Assembly: GCF_003369915.1 (NCBI RefSeq)
Contig: NC_046676.1
Span: 3,782,001-3,846,000, forward strand
Source of the DNA: Drosophila miranda
Taxonomy: Eukaryota; Arthropoda; Insecta; Diptera; Drosophilidae
Direction: 5' to 3'
Length of the DNA: 64,000 nt
Below the pieces are notes generated by a model. The model searched no databases. It was not told the DNA's origin and saw only the letters and a list, made by a program, of their open reading frames with translations. Shown piece by piece: positions 35,599-46,200 of this stretch (position 1 is its first letter; each line of letters starts with the position of its first letter). Both the position numbers and the translations under genes were made by a program.

Positions 35599-37536
35599 TT
35601 AATTGTCTGCCTCCGTCCTGGGCTTTTTTGTAGACGGCTCTGTGTCTGTGGGCAGTTTTTCCGAGAATATGGCCTTAGGCTGAGTTACTTTATAAGCAGG
35701 TGCTATCCAGTATGGATTTTCAGCCGCATCCTTGGCGTACTTAAGAATGGCCTCCCTAGGATCCTGATCATCATCTACTCTCTTGCTCAGGCCGAGATTG
35801 CGAATGACATAGGAGGAGAGTGTACCACCCGAGCTTGCCACACGACCACCCTGTCCGCTGGTGATGGGCAAGTCCGGTCGTTTCGACTTTACAGGGTCCA
35901 TCCGGGCCTTCTCCATCTTCTTGCGGGAGGAACGGGATTTCTCCTGTCGGAACAGAGGCAGAGCGTGAGGAGTGATGATCTGCGAAATGCCCACCATCTC
36001 CATCTGCTGCCGCTTGCGGTGTGTCTTGACCACGCACAACGTTGCGCCTCGTATGCTGCGTTTCTCGTCGTACAGGCACTTAATAGTGCCGTTTCCACAG
36101 CTCACAAAGAGCTGGTTTAGCTTTGGATGCCAGAGCGTCTTAACCACATGCGAGTTCGACACGGGAATACGTTGAACTTCCTGGAAGCTTTTGGTGCTGT
36201 AGAAATAGAGATTAGCTTCGGCCTGATCCTTCGGGAGGGACTCGCCAGTGACCAACAACCGATCGTCTGGACTAAAACAACAATCAGTGGTGTCGTAGCG
36301 AGAATACAGATTGTTCCAAGTGTTCAGGGGCTGCTTAAATTTTCGCAGATCCCACAACTTCATGGTCTCGTCGTTGCTCCTGGTGGCCAACTGCTGGCCC
36401 ATATATGAAAAAACAATCGAGGTAATCTCAGCGCCTTTCTGGTGGGCCCCTCGCACGCAGTGGGTTGTGTTCACAAACATTTTGCGTGTATCCCAGGTCT
36501 GAATGGAGCCGTCCACGCACCCGGCTGCTATCAGAGTCGCATCTCTATTGAAGTTGCAGGAGGAGGCGTTGGTTCTAAGGCCTCCAATTGCCCTCGTCTT
36601 GATAACCTGACATTGTTCTTTGGCCTTCAAGCCTTGCCAAATGCGGAGTGTTCCATCTAGAGCAGCCGTGAGGAACTGCTCCCGATTAAAGGGATGCCAG
36701 CAGCCCGAGGTCAGCTGCGCCACATGGCCTTTTGTGCGGGACATGTCCGATATGTATTGATCTCCCTTGCAACACTCTAGTTTTTCAAACCCATCGCGAT
36801 CCAATACCTTGGCCTGAGCATTGCCAGAGATGACCAAGATCATCTCCCCGGTCACTGAGTATTGTAAGGATCGAATTGGATGGTTCTCGCATGGCTGTAG
36901 TTGCCGAAAGCTCCGCATGCTTGAGTCCATGCCAACAAAGTCCCAAAAGCACATATCGTAGTCTATGGAACCGGAAACCAAGCGGGCACCAGAAGGATCG
37001 CCTGCCAGGGCCAAGACAGCCCGTGAGCCATGCTGCATTTGGACCTCGTGTGTGTAGGGTATACGTTTGGAGAGGCTTTGCTCATCATCGGAATCCTCAT
37101 CAGAAGAGCAGTCGTCATCGGAGTCTTCGACCTTATTTGTGGCTTCATCCTTGCAGCCTTGTTTTGAGTCCTCGACTGCTGCCGGTGGCAATGGCCCGAT
37201 CACATCTTCTTCCTCCTGCTCAGGCACCTCTCTCTTCTTCTCCACACCTGGACGTGTGATCTTCGCCTTGGCTATCTGCTCATTAATGTCAAACACTTGG
37301 GCTGCCTTGCGTCCAAACCCACTTATGCCCATCACTTCCTTCAAGTGCTGACTCTCCAAATCTTCGGCGACATCTTCAATTTGTCGAATCATTTGCTGTT
37401 TGTCCATTTTCTTGAAGCCGCCTCCGCCACTGCTGCCAGATTCTTTTCCGTCTTCATTCGCATCTGCATTTGGCCCGTCAGGAGGTTGATTGATGTTTAA
37501 TTGGATTTTCCCAAAGGAGATTTTACCACGTTGCAT
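35599..37536 (-). CDS. CG5543: WDR70-like WD40-repeat protein
   Basis: A single-exon gene of 645 residues from the ATG at 37536 (MQRGKISFGKI). The frame is open 24 codons further upstream, but the WDR70 family starts close to this Met. Order: Gly/Ser-rich stretch (about 34-40), MGISGFG motif at 69-75 and IGPLPP near 113, both typical of WDR70, an acidic linker (about 107-153), then WD repeats from about 165 to 510 (for example GSIDYDMCFWDF, AALDGTLRIWQG, GCVDGSIQTWDTRK, SNDETMKLWDLRK, CGNGTIKCLYDEK), and a basic C-terminus ending near SEKLPTD. The nuclear protein is linked in other organisms to RNA polymerase II and DNA-damage responses. Its AATAAA (TTTATT at 35574-35579) is 20 bp past the stop. 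The fly gene number is from memory. Confidence 0.9.
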   Translation of the reverse strand: MQRGKISFGKIQLNINQPPDGPNADANEDGKESGSSGGGGFKKMDKQQMIRQIEDVAEDLESQHLKEVMGISGFGRKAAQVFDINEQIAKAKITRPGVEKKREVPEQEEEDVIGPLPPAAVEDSKQGCKDEATNKVEDSDDDCSSDEDSDDEQSLSKRIPYTHEVQMQHGSRAVLALAGDPSGARLVSGSIDYDMCFWDFVGMDSSMRSFRQLQPCENHPIRSLQYSVTGEMILVISGNAQAKVLDRDGFEKLECCKGDQYISDMSRTKGHVAQLTSGCWHPFNREQFLTAALDGTLRIWQGLKAKEQCQVIKTRAIGGLRTNASSCNFNRDATLIAAGCVDGSIQTWDTRKMFVNTTHCVRGAHQKGAEITSIVFSYMGQQLATRSNDETMKLWDLRKFKQPLNTWNNLYSRYDTTDCCFSPDDRLLVTGESLPKDQAEANLYFYSTKSFQEVQRIPVSNSHVVKTLWHPKLNQLFVSCGNGTIKCLYDEKRSIRGATLCVVKTHRKRQQMEMVGISQIITPHALPLFRQEKSRSSRKKMEKARMDPVKSKRPDLPITSGQGGRVASSGGTLSSYVIRNLGLSKRVDDDQDPREAILKYAKDAAENPYWIAPAYKVTQPKAIFSEKLPTDTEPSTKKPRTEADN

Positions 37537-38085
37537 AGCTGGGAACCCTGGACTAAGTTTTTTTTCTAATTTAATATTAATTTTTCGCAAGAGGCGCGAT
37601 GTAAACAATGTGAACGTGCAACTATCGAGCTACCATCGATACTACTATCGATACAAGATATTGGTTCACATGAATAACTGGGAGCTACATCATTTCAGCT
37701 CTGACTCGGTATTGAACTACCATGAGCAGGTACAATAAAATACAAATAGATTTCTTTGAAAATTAGTAGACTTTCTAACATGTAATCCATTCAATAGCCC
37801 ATCGAATTTTCCTGGCATAAACAATATTTGTACACACAGTGATACACTTGGATATTTGATATAAGCGAACATGTCATATTTCACAAGCGAATTCACGCAT
37901 CACTGTTTCAAACTAGTTCACTGATAGCGTCGTCTAACCTAAAATTGAGCGCGTAGGTAGTAGTGTTATTTTGTTGCCGGCGGCGTTTGCTCGTGTTAGA
38001 TTTGTCAAGAATATAATTGTAAGAATTTCCCCTGCTGGTGTAATTAGTTTGTTGTTTTAAGTTTATCGTGCACTGGGAATCAAAC
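37537..38085. promoter_or_regulatory. Divergent promoter between WDR70-like gene and Ssrp
   Basis: Only 549 bp separate the two start codons. A perfect DRE, TATCGATA, at 37646-37653 and a near copy, CATCGATA, at 37633-37640 sit about 100 bp from the WDR70-like ATG. DREF-bound DREs are typical of Drosophila replication and housekeeping genes, fitting both neighbours. Confidence 0.65.
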
Positions 38086-40391
38086 ATGACGGATTCCTTG
38101 GAGTACAACGACATAAATGCCGAGGTCCGCGGCGTCCTGGTGAGTCGCAAAAATGTAATAATTTTTTTTCACATTTCGTCTGACTTATTTAATCCCTTCC
38201 CATGATAGTCATCTGGTCGTCTCAAGCTTACCGACCAGAACATTATCTTCAAAAATAACAAGACAGGCAAGGTGGAGCAGATTTCCGTGGATGATATTGA
38301 TCTAATTAATTCTCAAAAATTTGTGGGTACTTGGGGACTACGAGTGTTCACCAAGAGCGGTGCGCTGCATCGCTTCACAGGCTTTCGGGACAGCGAGCAC
38401 GAGAAACTGGGAAAATTCATAAAGGATGCCTATTCGCAGGAAATGGTGGAGAAGGAGATGTGTGTCAAAGGCTGGAACTGGGGCACGGCTCGATTCATGG
38501 GCTCCGTTTTGAGCTTCGATAAGGACTCGAAGACCATATTTGAGGTGCCGCTCTCTCATGTGTCTCAGTGTGTGACTGGCAAGAATGAGGTCACTTTGGA
38601 GTTCCACCAAAACGATGATGCCCCGGTCGGTCTCCTTGAGATGAGGTTTCACATTCCAGCTGTGGAGTCAGCAGATGATGACCCAGTTGAGAAATTTCAT
38701 CAGAATGTGATGAGCAAGGCTTCGGTCATCTCAGCGTCTGGCGAGTCCATCGCCATCTTTAGAGAGATTCAGATTCTAACACCTCGCGGTCGTTACGACA
38801 TCAAGATCTTTTCGACTTTCTTTCAGCTGCATGGCAAGACTTTTGACTACAAGATACCCATGGACTCGGTGCTACGCTTGTTCATGCTACCACACAAGGA
38901 CAGCCGGCAAATGTTCTTCGTGCTCTCACTGGATCCTCCCATCAAGCAAGGACAGACGCGGTATCATTATTTGGTGTTGCTCTTCGCACCCGACGAGGAG
39001 ACCACCATTGAACTGCCGTTTTCGGTGGCCGAGCTGCGTGACAAATACGAAGGCAAGCTGGAGAAGGAGTTGTCGGGGCCAGTGTACGAGGTGATGGGCC
39101 AGGTGATGAAGGTGCTAATTGGCCGCAAGATTACAGGGCCGGGAAACTTCATAGGCCACTCGGGCACGGCAGCTGTGGGCTGCTCCTTCAAGGCTGCCGC
39201 TGGTTATTTGTATCCCCTTGAGCGTGGCTTCATCTACATTCACAAGCCGCCCCTGCACATCCGCTTTGAGGAGATTAGCTCAGTGAATTTCGCTCGCGGT
39301 GGAGGATCCACGCGTTCCTTTGACTTTGAAGTCACCCTGAAAAACGGAACGGTGCACATATTCTCGTCCATTGAGAAGGAAGAGTATGCCAAGCTCTTTG
39401 ACTTCATCACACAGAAGAAGTTGCATGTGAGCAATATGGGCAAGGACAAGAGTGGCTACAAAGATGTAGACTTTGGTGATTCTGACAATGAGAACGAGCC
39501 CGATGCTTACCTAGCCCGCCTCAAGGCCGAGGCCAGAGAAAAAGAGGAGGAAGATGATGACGGCGATGATTCCGATGAAGAATCCACCGATGAGGATTTT
39601 AAACCCAACGAAAACGAATCGGACGTGGCCGAGGAGTATGATAGCAATGTGGAGGATGATTCGGACGACGACAGTGACGCTAGTGGCGGCGGAGGAGATG
39701 GTGGTACTGATGGTTCGCCCAAAAAGAAGCACAAGGAAAAAAAGAACGAGAAAAAGGAGAAGACACATAAGGAGAAGGAGAAAATTGTAAAAAATCACAT
39801 CTTAATGCGAACTGTATTCAATATTTGTCTATTCCCCAGAAAAAACCCACCAAGAAGAAGGATACCGGCAAGCCCAAACGAGGGACTTCCGCCTTCATGT
39901 TGTGGCTTAATGATACCCGTGAAAGCATTAAGCGCGAAAATCCGGGCATCAAAGTCACCGAGATAGCCAAAAAGGGCGGCGAAATGTGGAAGGAGCTCAA
40001 GGACAAGTCCAAGTGGGAAGAGGCCGCTAACAAGGATAAGATTCGCTATCAGGAAGAGATGCGCAACTACAAGTCCGGAGCGGGTGGTGGCAGTGAGGAC
40101 GAAAAAGGAGGCACCAGCAAGGCAACCAAGAAACGCAAATCTGAGCCATCGCCATCAAAGAAAGCAAATACCTCTGGAAGTGGCTTCAAGAGCAAGGAAT
40201 ACATTTCCGATGATGAATCCACCAGCGACGATCAGGAAAAGGTCAAGGAAATCCCAAAGAAGAAAAACAAATCTACCGCTGAGGACAAGGATAAGAACTC
40301 AAAGAAAAGCGAAAGCGAAGGGGAGGATAGCGACGATGCAAGCAATGCCAGCGAGGACGATGATGAAGAGGAAGATGAGGGCAGTGATTAG
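38086..40391 (+). CDS. Ssrp: FACT complex subunit SSRP1
   Basis: Exons 38086-38139, 38209-39786 and 39840-40391 give 727 residues, as expected for fly Ssrp. Order: N-terminal Pob3-like PH domain (MTDSLEYNDINAEVRGVL onward), SSRP1 structure-specific recognition/PH-tandem region to about 430, an acidic Asp/Glu/Ser segment (about 440-510), a basic KKKHKEKK block, one HMG box (about 553-623, with PKRGTSAFMLWLNDTRESI) and an acidic-serine tail. With Spt16 it forms FACT, which loosens H2A-H2B during transcription and replication; the HMG box binds DNA. The third exon uses a weak donor ATT/GTAAAA; translation through that intron would lose the HMG box. The gene shares a DRE promoter with its divergent neighbour. 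Confidence 0.95.
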
Positions 40392-40663
40392 GCTCCCAGT
40401 CATTCAACACTATTCCATAATTCAGTCACACAGCCACACAAACCTAGTCTTTAAGCTCTCCCTAAAAAATATGTTTTTGTTTAAATACACTTTCAAGAGC
40501 AAAGCAAAGCTCATGTAATTATCTGGTATGGTTTTAATAATTGCCCATAATGTTTGATTTGTATCAGCTTTATTTCTCGCATGAATTGGTTTTCGATGGC
40601 ACATCACATTCGTTTTGATGACTGATTGGTTCAGTCATAAAGAGTTTTTCCCTGTCTTCGGTT

Positions 40664-42791
40664 ATGGCCACTTTGTGGGGCCACCTCTTCGTTTGGATTG
40701 GGCTTTGGCACATTCTCCAGGCAAGTTTGGAGCACTCACCTCTGGTTATGTTTCGATTTACGGATCTGATCTTCTTAGGTCCGTGGTATTGCCAAGTTCA
40801 CAAATGTCCAGTGCTTTGCTGTTGATGAAAAGTTTGCAAACTTTTCGCGGTGCCGTCTCTATGCAGTAAAAAGGGATGTGGTTGAGATGAGCCTGATCGC
40901 CAAGGTATTACATTGGCCTAAGCGTCCAGTTTCGGTGAGTTTGATATTAGCTTTTGATTCACATTGTGTGTTTCTGCGTAGTTGAGTTTTTTGTTTTGGT
41001 TGAATGAGTACCGAACATTTTGACGACGATTTGATCTGAAATAATTGTGTACAACGATTGAACGGTGTGCGGAAATCGACAATTAAAGGTATTCAACGAC
41101 ATCAACAAGTGACCCCAATAGCGGTCATGTGTATGTATGTTCCGTGCTTAGTTATACCCAAAGAGTATATAGTATAGAGTGTGTATTCTCACTTTAGGTA
41201 CTGTGCTTGAATAGCGTAGAAAGCTTTGACTGATAAAAATGTACTGCTTCGAGGATTCAAAAATTGTCTGAATGTCTGGCCATTGCCCTCCTTTTGTGAC
41301 TTGGCCAGCAGATCCTCTGTTTCTTCGTTACCTTCATCATTTGGAATTGGCACTGCCGGTAGATCCTCAATTTCATTCTTCGTATTGGAGGAACGCAACA
41401 AACGCTTGCGTTGGCCGCGGCTTAGAGAGGTCCCGGACGATTCCGTAGGCAAGCCATTTTTCTTATCCAGCTCGCCAGATGAATCCTTAGACGAGTGAGC
41501 CACCGGTGTACCGGCTACGCCTACGGCTGACGATAAAGTCAGTTTTTCAGCATCCATTTCGGGGTCAGGATATATATTGGGGACAGCTTCCCGGTTATCT
41601 GACAATTCGCATTCCTCCAAACCGTCTGCATCAGTGGCCTCTTGCGACATTCCAATGGAATTCCCGGAGCGTTTAAAAACGCCGAAGATAACGGGCAGTA
41701 CGGTCTTTCGGCTGCGGATGATAATCTGCGTTCCCCAAATGAAGAACTCGCTTAGCATCTGCTGCTTGCCCCGTTGCAAGAAGTGATCGATCTGCTTCTG
41801 ATGCTTGAAGAGCAATGGACCCAGGATCGAATTAAAAATCCACACATTGGCAGCTGGCGCCGTGTGACCAATCCAAAACATCAACGTCATTTTGGTGATG
41901 CCATACAGTGGAACCCACGAGATAAACATATCGGCCAGCACCTCGAAGGTTGCAATGAAGGCATTCACAATCCAATACTTAGCCCAGGCCGTGAGGTCCT
42001 TTTGAGTGCCATTCGACACAGCCTTGAATGTGTAAAAGGCCGGCCAAATGGTCCCGTATATGTAAAAGAGAACCCACGCTGCACAGCTGAAGACACACAT
42101 CTTGCGTTTCTTTCCGTTGTTTTTATGCTAGAAAAAAATGTATAAAAACGATTTATATGATTGAATAATTTTGACTTGTGTTTGCTTGAATTCAGTGGCG
42201 TTTCATACCTATTGAAAAATGTGTTCGTTGAAAATTTTAACAAGTATATATTTTACGCCGTCGGAATCAAATAAGCAAATGATTTAGATATACATATTAC
42301 ATGTTATTTAGACAGTTCTGACATTACAAAGCCTCGCTGATCTGTGTATAAGCAAAGTAATTTCAATTTTCATTTTCCTACAGATGCGAATACAGTTGCT
42401 GAAGCGGGCCAGTGGGTATAAGCCATTCCTGTACAATATCTGTCAGTCGGACCTGTGCGAGTATCTGGAGAAGCGGAATCACCCCTTTGTCAACATCATA
42501 TTCAACAGTTTTACCAATCGAACCAATGTGAACCGGTGCCCGCTTCCTGTAAGTTGCTTGATTCCAGTGATATATTTACTATTTATCAATATATTGTATT
42601 ATACTTTAACTCTACGTCGAATGGCCTATCTGCAGGCTGAAATTATGCTGGAACACTTTCGTTTCCCGGTCAAAGCCTTGGAACTGCTGCCCCTGCCATC
42701 TGGGGACTATGCCCTCTTCATTACATTCAGTTTTGATAGCCAGGAACGGGCCTTGGTCAAGGTTTACTTCACACTGACGGAGTATCGTTAA
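40664..42791 (+). CDS. DUF1091-family small secreted protein
   Basis: Exons 40664-40720, 40779-40934, 42384-42548 and 42636-42791, all phase 0, give 177 residues, the normal size of this dipteran family. Exon 1 is a signal peptide (MATLWGHLFVWIGLWHILQ). Exon 2 has FTNVQC, KFANFSRCRLYAVKRDVVEMSL, exon 3 SGYKPFLYN, CEYLEKRNHPFVNII and TNVNRCPLP, and exon 4 HFRFPVKALELLPLPSGDYALFI, all family hallmarks, with cysteines likely in disulphides. The family is distantly MD-2-like and some members are carried in chemosensory or other secretory cells; the ligand here is unknown. Intron 1 (58 bp) has a GC-AG border. Intron 2 (1.45 kb) holds an antisense REEP-like gene. Poly(A) signal AATAAA at 42825-42830. 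Confidence 0.85.
41189..42100 (-). CDS. CG5539: REEP/TB2-DP1/HVA22-family ER membrane-shaping protein
   Basis: A 303-residue frame starts MCVFSCAAWVLFYIYG, matching the short N-terminus of REEP1-4-type proteins. Hydrophobic hairpins at about 5-25 and 38-85 (PAFYTFKAV, YWIVNAFIATFEVLADMF, WVPLYGITKMTLMFWIGHTAPAANVW) form the reticulon-like domain that bends ER tubules; the tail after about 110 is polar. The frame is open nine codons upstream to an AG at about 42130, so a further 5' exon is possible. The gene lies entirely within intron 2 of the DUF1091 gene on the opposite strand. The fly gene number is from memory. Confidence 0.82.
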   Translation of the reverse strand: MCVFSCAAWVLFYIYGTIWPAFYTFKAVSNGTQKDLTAWAKYWIVNAFIATFEVLADMFISWVPLYGITKMTLMFWIGHTAPAANVWIFNSILGPLLFKHQKQIDHFLQRGKQQMLSEFFIWGTQIIIRSRKTVLPVIFGVFKRSGNSIGMSQEATDADGLEECELSDNREAVPNIYPDPEMDAEKLTLSSAVGVAGTPVAHSSKDSSGELDKKNGLPTESSGTSLSRGQRKRLLRSSNTKNEIEDLPAVPIPNDEGNEETEDLLAKSQKEGNGQTFRQFLNPRSSTFLSVKAFYAIQAQYLK

Positions 42792-43193
42792 TGTGGTGAA
42801 AAATATGAGTTGGATGCAAATTGCAATAAAAATCGACGGCAGTGCATTAAACCAATTTATAAATTAGCCATAAATTCGTTTACATGCGGGAAAAAATTAA
42901 TTCGTAATTTGATTGTCTCTTTGTATTGATAATAAAATTGTTTCCACTCAAAGTATTTATGAGTTCTTCCCTTGGGATTAGGTTTGTTGGATTTGTTTGT
43001 ATGTACATACATATGTATTAAAGGTTGCGACACGTGACAAATTTTTATAAATCATATAAATCTTAAATGACATTTTAATTGGTTCAGAAAGGACTGTAAA
43101 ATTAAACTCTTCCAATTTGATCCAGAACAAAAGGCCCTCGATTTAAAATATTCATTGCCCGTGGAAATTGATATTATTATTAGGTAATTAATC

Positions 43194-43281
<88 letters not shown>

Positions 43282-46200
43282 GTAAATATCAACAAACAAA
43301 AAAATGGTTCGTTTGGGTGTTTGAAGGTTCGAAGACATTTGCAGATTTTGGCTGAGCCTTGGCCCACCGTTGAACGCTCATGACATTTGGACCGTGTATT
43401 CAAAAAGAAATCAGCAGTGGTTCCCATACAAATCAAAGACCTTTTTTAGCAATTGAAATCAACTGCAAATTGTATCTAACGAACGAAATGAAATGTTGAC
43501 GGAAATAACACAATCATAGAGGGAGCGAAACATTACGTATAGATTACAATTACTAGCATTTTGCATGCATAATTAATTTTTGGGTCAATTGCAAAAACTT
43601 GAACCTCAATTCAAGTGGCTTTGGCTCTAAGGTGATCCGGGCTGAACCGAGCCGCGTTCGAGAGGTGTCATCTTTTTGGGATCTGTCATGTCCCGCACAT
43701 TGCCTAGGAAGTGTTTTTCTGGTTTTTTTTCGTTTCTTGTTTTTTTTTTTTTTGCATAAGTGCCGCCAATTAATTTGATCATGCAAATGAATGACGAACA
43801 ATTAGCAGTGCGAGACAAAGCCGATTTATTAATTGAAGATTCTTATTATTGTTATTTTTACAAGATATGTAAATGTAAATATTTATTTCGCACTCTGTTT
43901 GGCCGGTTTTCGATGCTGGCGATGGCAATGCGCGCTTTATCGCTGATTAACCCAAATTTAAATGAGTCTTAGCTGCTCGTCCGATTCGGCGAAAACTCAG
44001 CCAAAAGGCTAAGGAACTTCGGTTTGAAGTTAATGACACTTTTGGAACGTGGGTGCAGTCGTCTGATTAAATTAGTTTGTAAACATGAATATCAACCATT
44101 TATACATACATATGAACATATGTGTGTATCTGGCTTTGGTCTCTTTAGGGCTAGGAGTATGTTCCGATCACTGAAAACGACGCGTTGCCAGAAGCAAATC
44201 TAAAGCTGTATGGGTTTAGTGGTTGCAAAAGTTTTCTTCCTGTCAATCAACAACTGAGCAAATTCTTTAATTTGAATTAAATTGTTGCTAATGAAAGGAA
44301 ATGCATCAACAGGAAATTGTTGGAGGCAATAAATTCCAGTAATGTTGACTGAATCTGCTTAGAGAAGGAGGCCTCACAGCCAGATCAGCTTATAAAGTCC
44401 AGCTGAGCTCAATGATCGATAAACAAAACTGAAACAAATCGTTTTTTGGTGAGGATAATGGGGGAAAGGTGAGGGAGTGGTGACTGCGTTATTACCTGCC
44501 CAGTTGTTATGGCAAGTTCGTTGGATATTCGATTCTGATCAAGATTAATAGTGTGCTAATTGCATTAAAATTGTTCCAGCAGCATTCCGTTGAGTGCAAA
44601 TCATTGTCCAAAGCCATCACACGCGTCGACCGCCGCAAGTTCGTTGCTTCAGTCTTTTGTTTGAGTGTGCATTTTGTGCTCTCGACTTAATTAATCAGTC
44701 GATCATTGGTAGGGGAGAGATATGGGGTCCGAGGGATGTGACACTTCGAGCAATGTAACACTCGGGTCATGTGTGTTTTCAGCTTTCAACAAATTTCTCA
44801 AACACAATTTGGTTGTCCAATGTGTAATTACATGATAGGCCATTGGCCAACAAATTGCTACCGATCATCATCGGATTGGGGCGCTGTTTCAGGAATCAAT
44901 TAGCATGCGGCGCCTCGTCCTGCCAATGAACTTTTCTCATTGAAGATTAATGGAAAGACTCGACGGATGGCAGCTGCTTCTGTAAAGTCCCAAAAAATGA
45001 ATCATGGACGAGCACTCCGCAGCGACTGCAATTGCCTCTGAATATTTTCTAGGCTGGTCCCCAACTCCCTAAACATCATCCGAGCTACAGAAGCATCAAG
45101 AGCCATACCACAGTCCTCAAATCTGCCATGATTTAATGATTTTCCAACTCAAAATAGTTTATAATGATTGCAAGCGCAATCGAAAAACGAAAACAATCAA
45201 ATAACTCCTTGTCACTTCCTAGAGCTCTGCACTAAGAGCAATCGAATACTGCGGCCAACACTCAGACATCAGCTACGACGCGGAGTGGTAATGTAATGGC
45301 TCCGATCTGGCTAAGTGCCTGGAGCAGTGCCTGGAGTAGTGCCTGGAGCAGTGGCTGGGGCTTTCGCAAGACCAGGAGCCAAGCCAATCCATGTGTGTGT
45401 CTACCCCCAGCGTGCTTTATGCATATTTATAGATTTGTTTGGCAAACTATCAAACTAAAACTATAACCAAAGGGGCACGCGACGGAGATATGGAACACAG
45501 GGAGAGAGAAAGAGAGGTTCAGACCCAGTTTGTGAGCCAGATTGTACGTATTAGTGGCGGCGCCTTTTTAACCGAAACGCTTTAGTTGGTCCATTGGGCA
45601 TTTGGCAGTCAGTAGCCAGCTGTTTTCTACCCAACATAATGGTAATAATAATATAATCGATTTTGTGTGCAATTATTTGTAGTTTGGTACGGCTGCCTCT
45701 GAAATTCAACAATGAACAATTCAACGGACTGCAGTCCGCTGCACTTGCTCGCTATTCATGCGTATTTTCAGTTTGATTCAATCGATTTTGTTCACAAACC
45801 TGATTAGTTTGCTTAGTTGGCTCGACTAGTATTACATCATTTAAATGAAGCTAACCTTTTGTTTGAAGATTTCGTAAAATTTTTCGCTGGCGGATTTGGA
45901 TCTGTTTCCAAACCTACATATATCCAAAAAATCCGTCGCTGTATGAAATGTTGAAAATTATGCAAATTTTTGTGTCGCTTTTCTCTATTTGTTTTACTAG
46001 GGAACAGTCATAAATTTCAGATTTGGATGGAATTGGTCTTTAACAGATTTTGGTTTCGTTGTTTTTTTATGATCTTTTAATGCTGTGTATGTTTCATTTT
46101 CGGATGTTCACGCCTTGTTAACTCTTAATATACATATTATTTGATGGCGATACTACGGGCTCAGACATCGAGGGAGAAGGGGGTCAACAAGTTGGATCTC

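Noticed and set aside
43188..43436. Open frames made of Met-Tyr or Tyr-Ile repeats
   Set aside because: They are translations of the GTATAT microsatellite.
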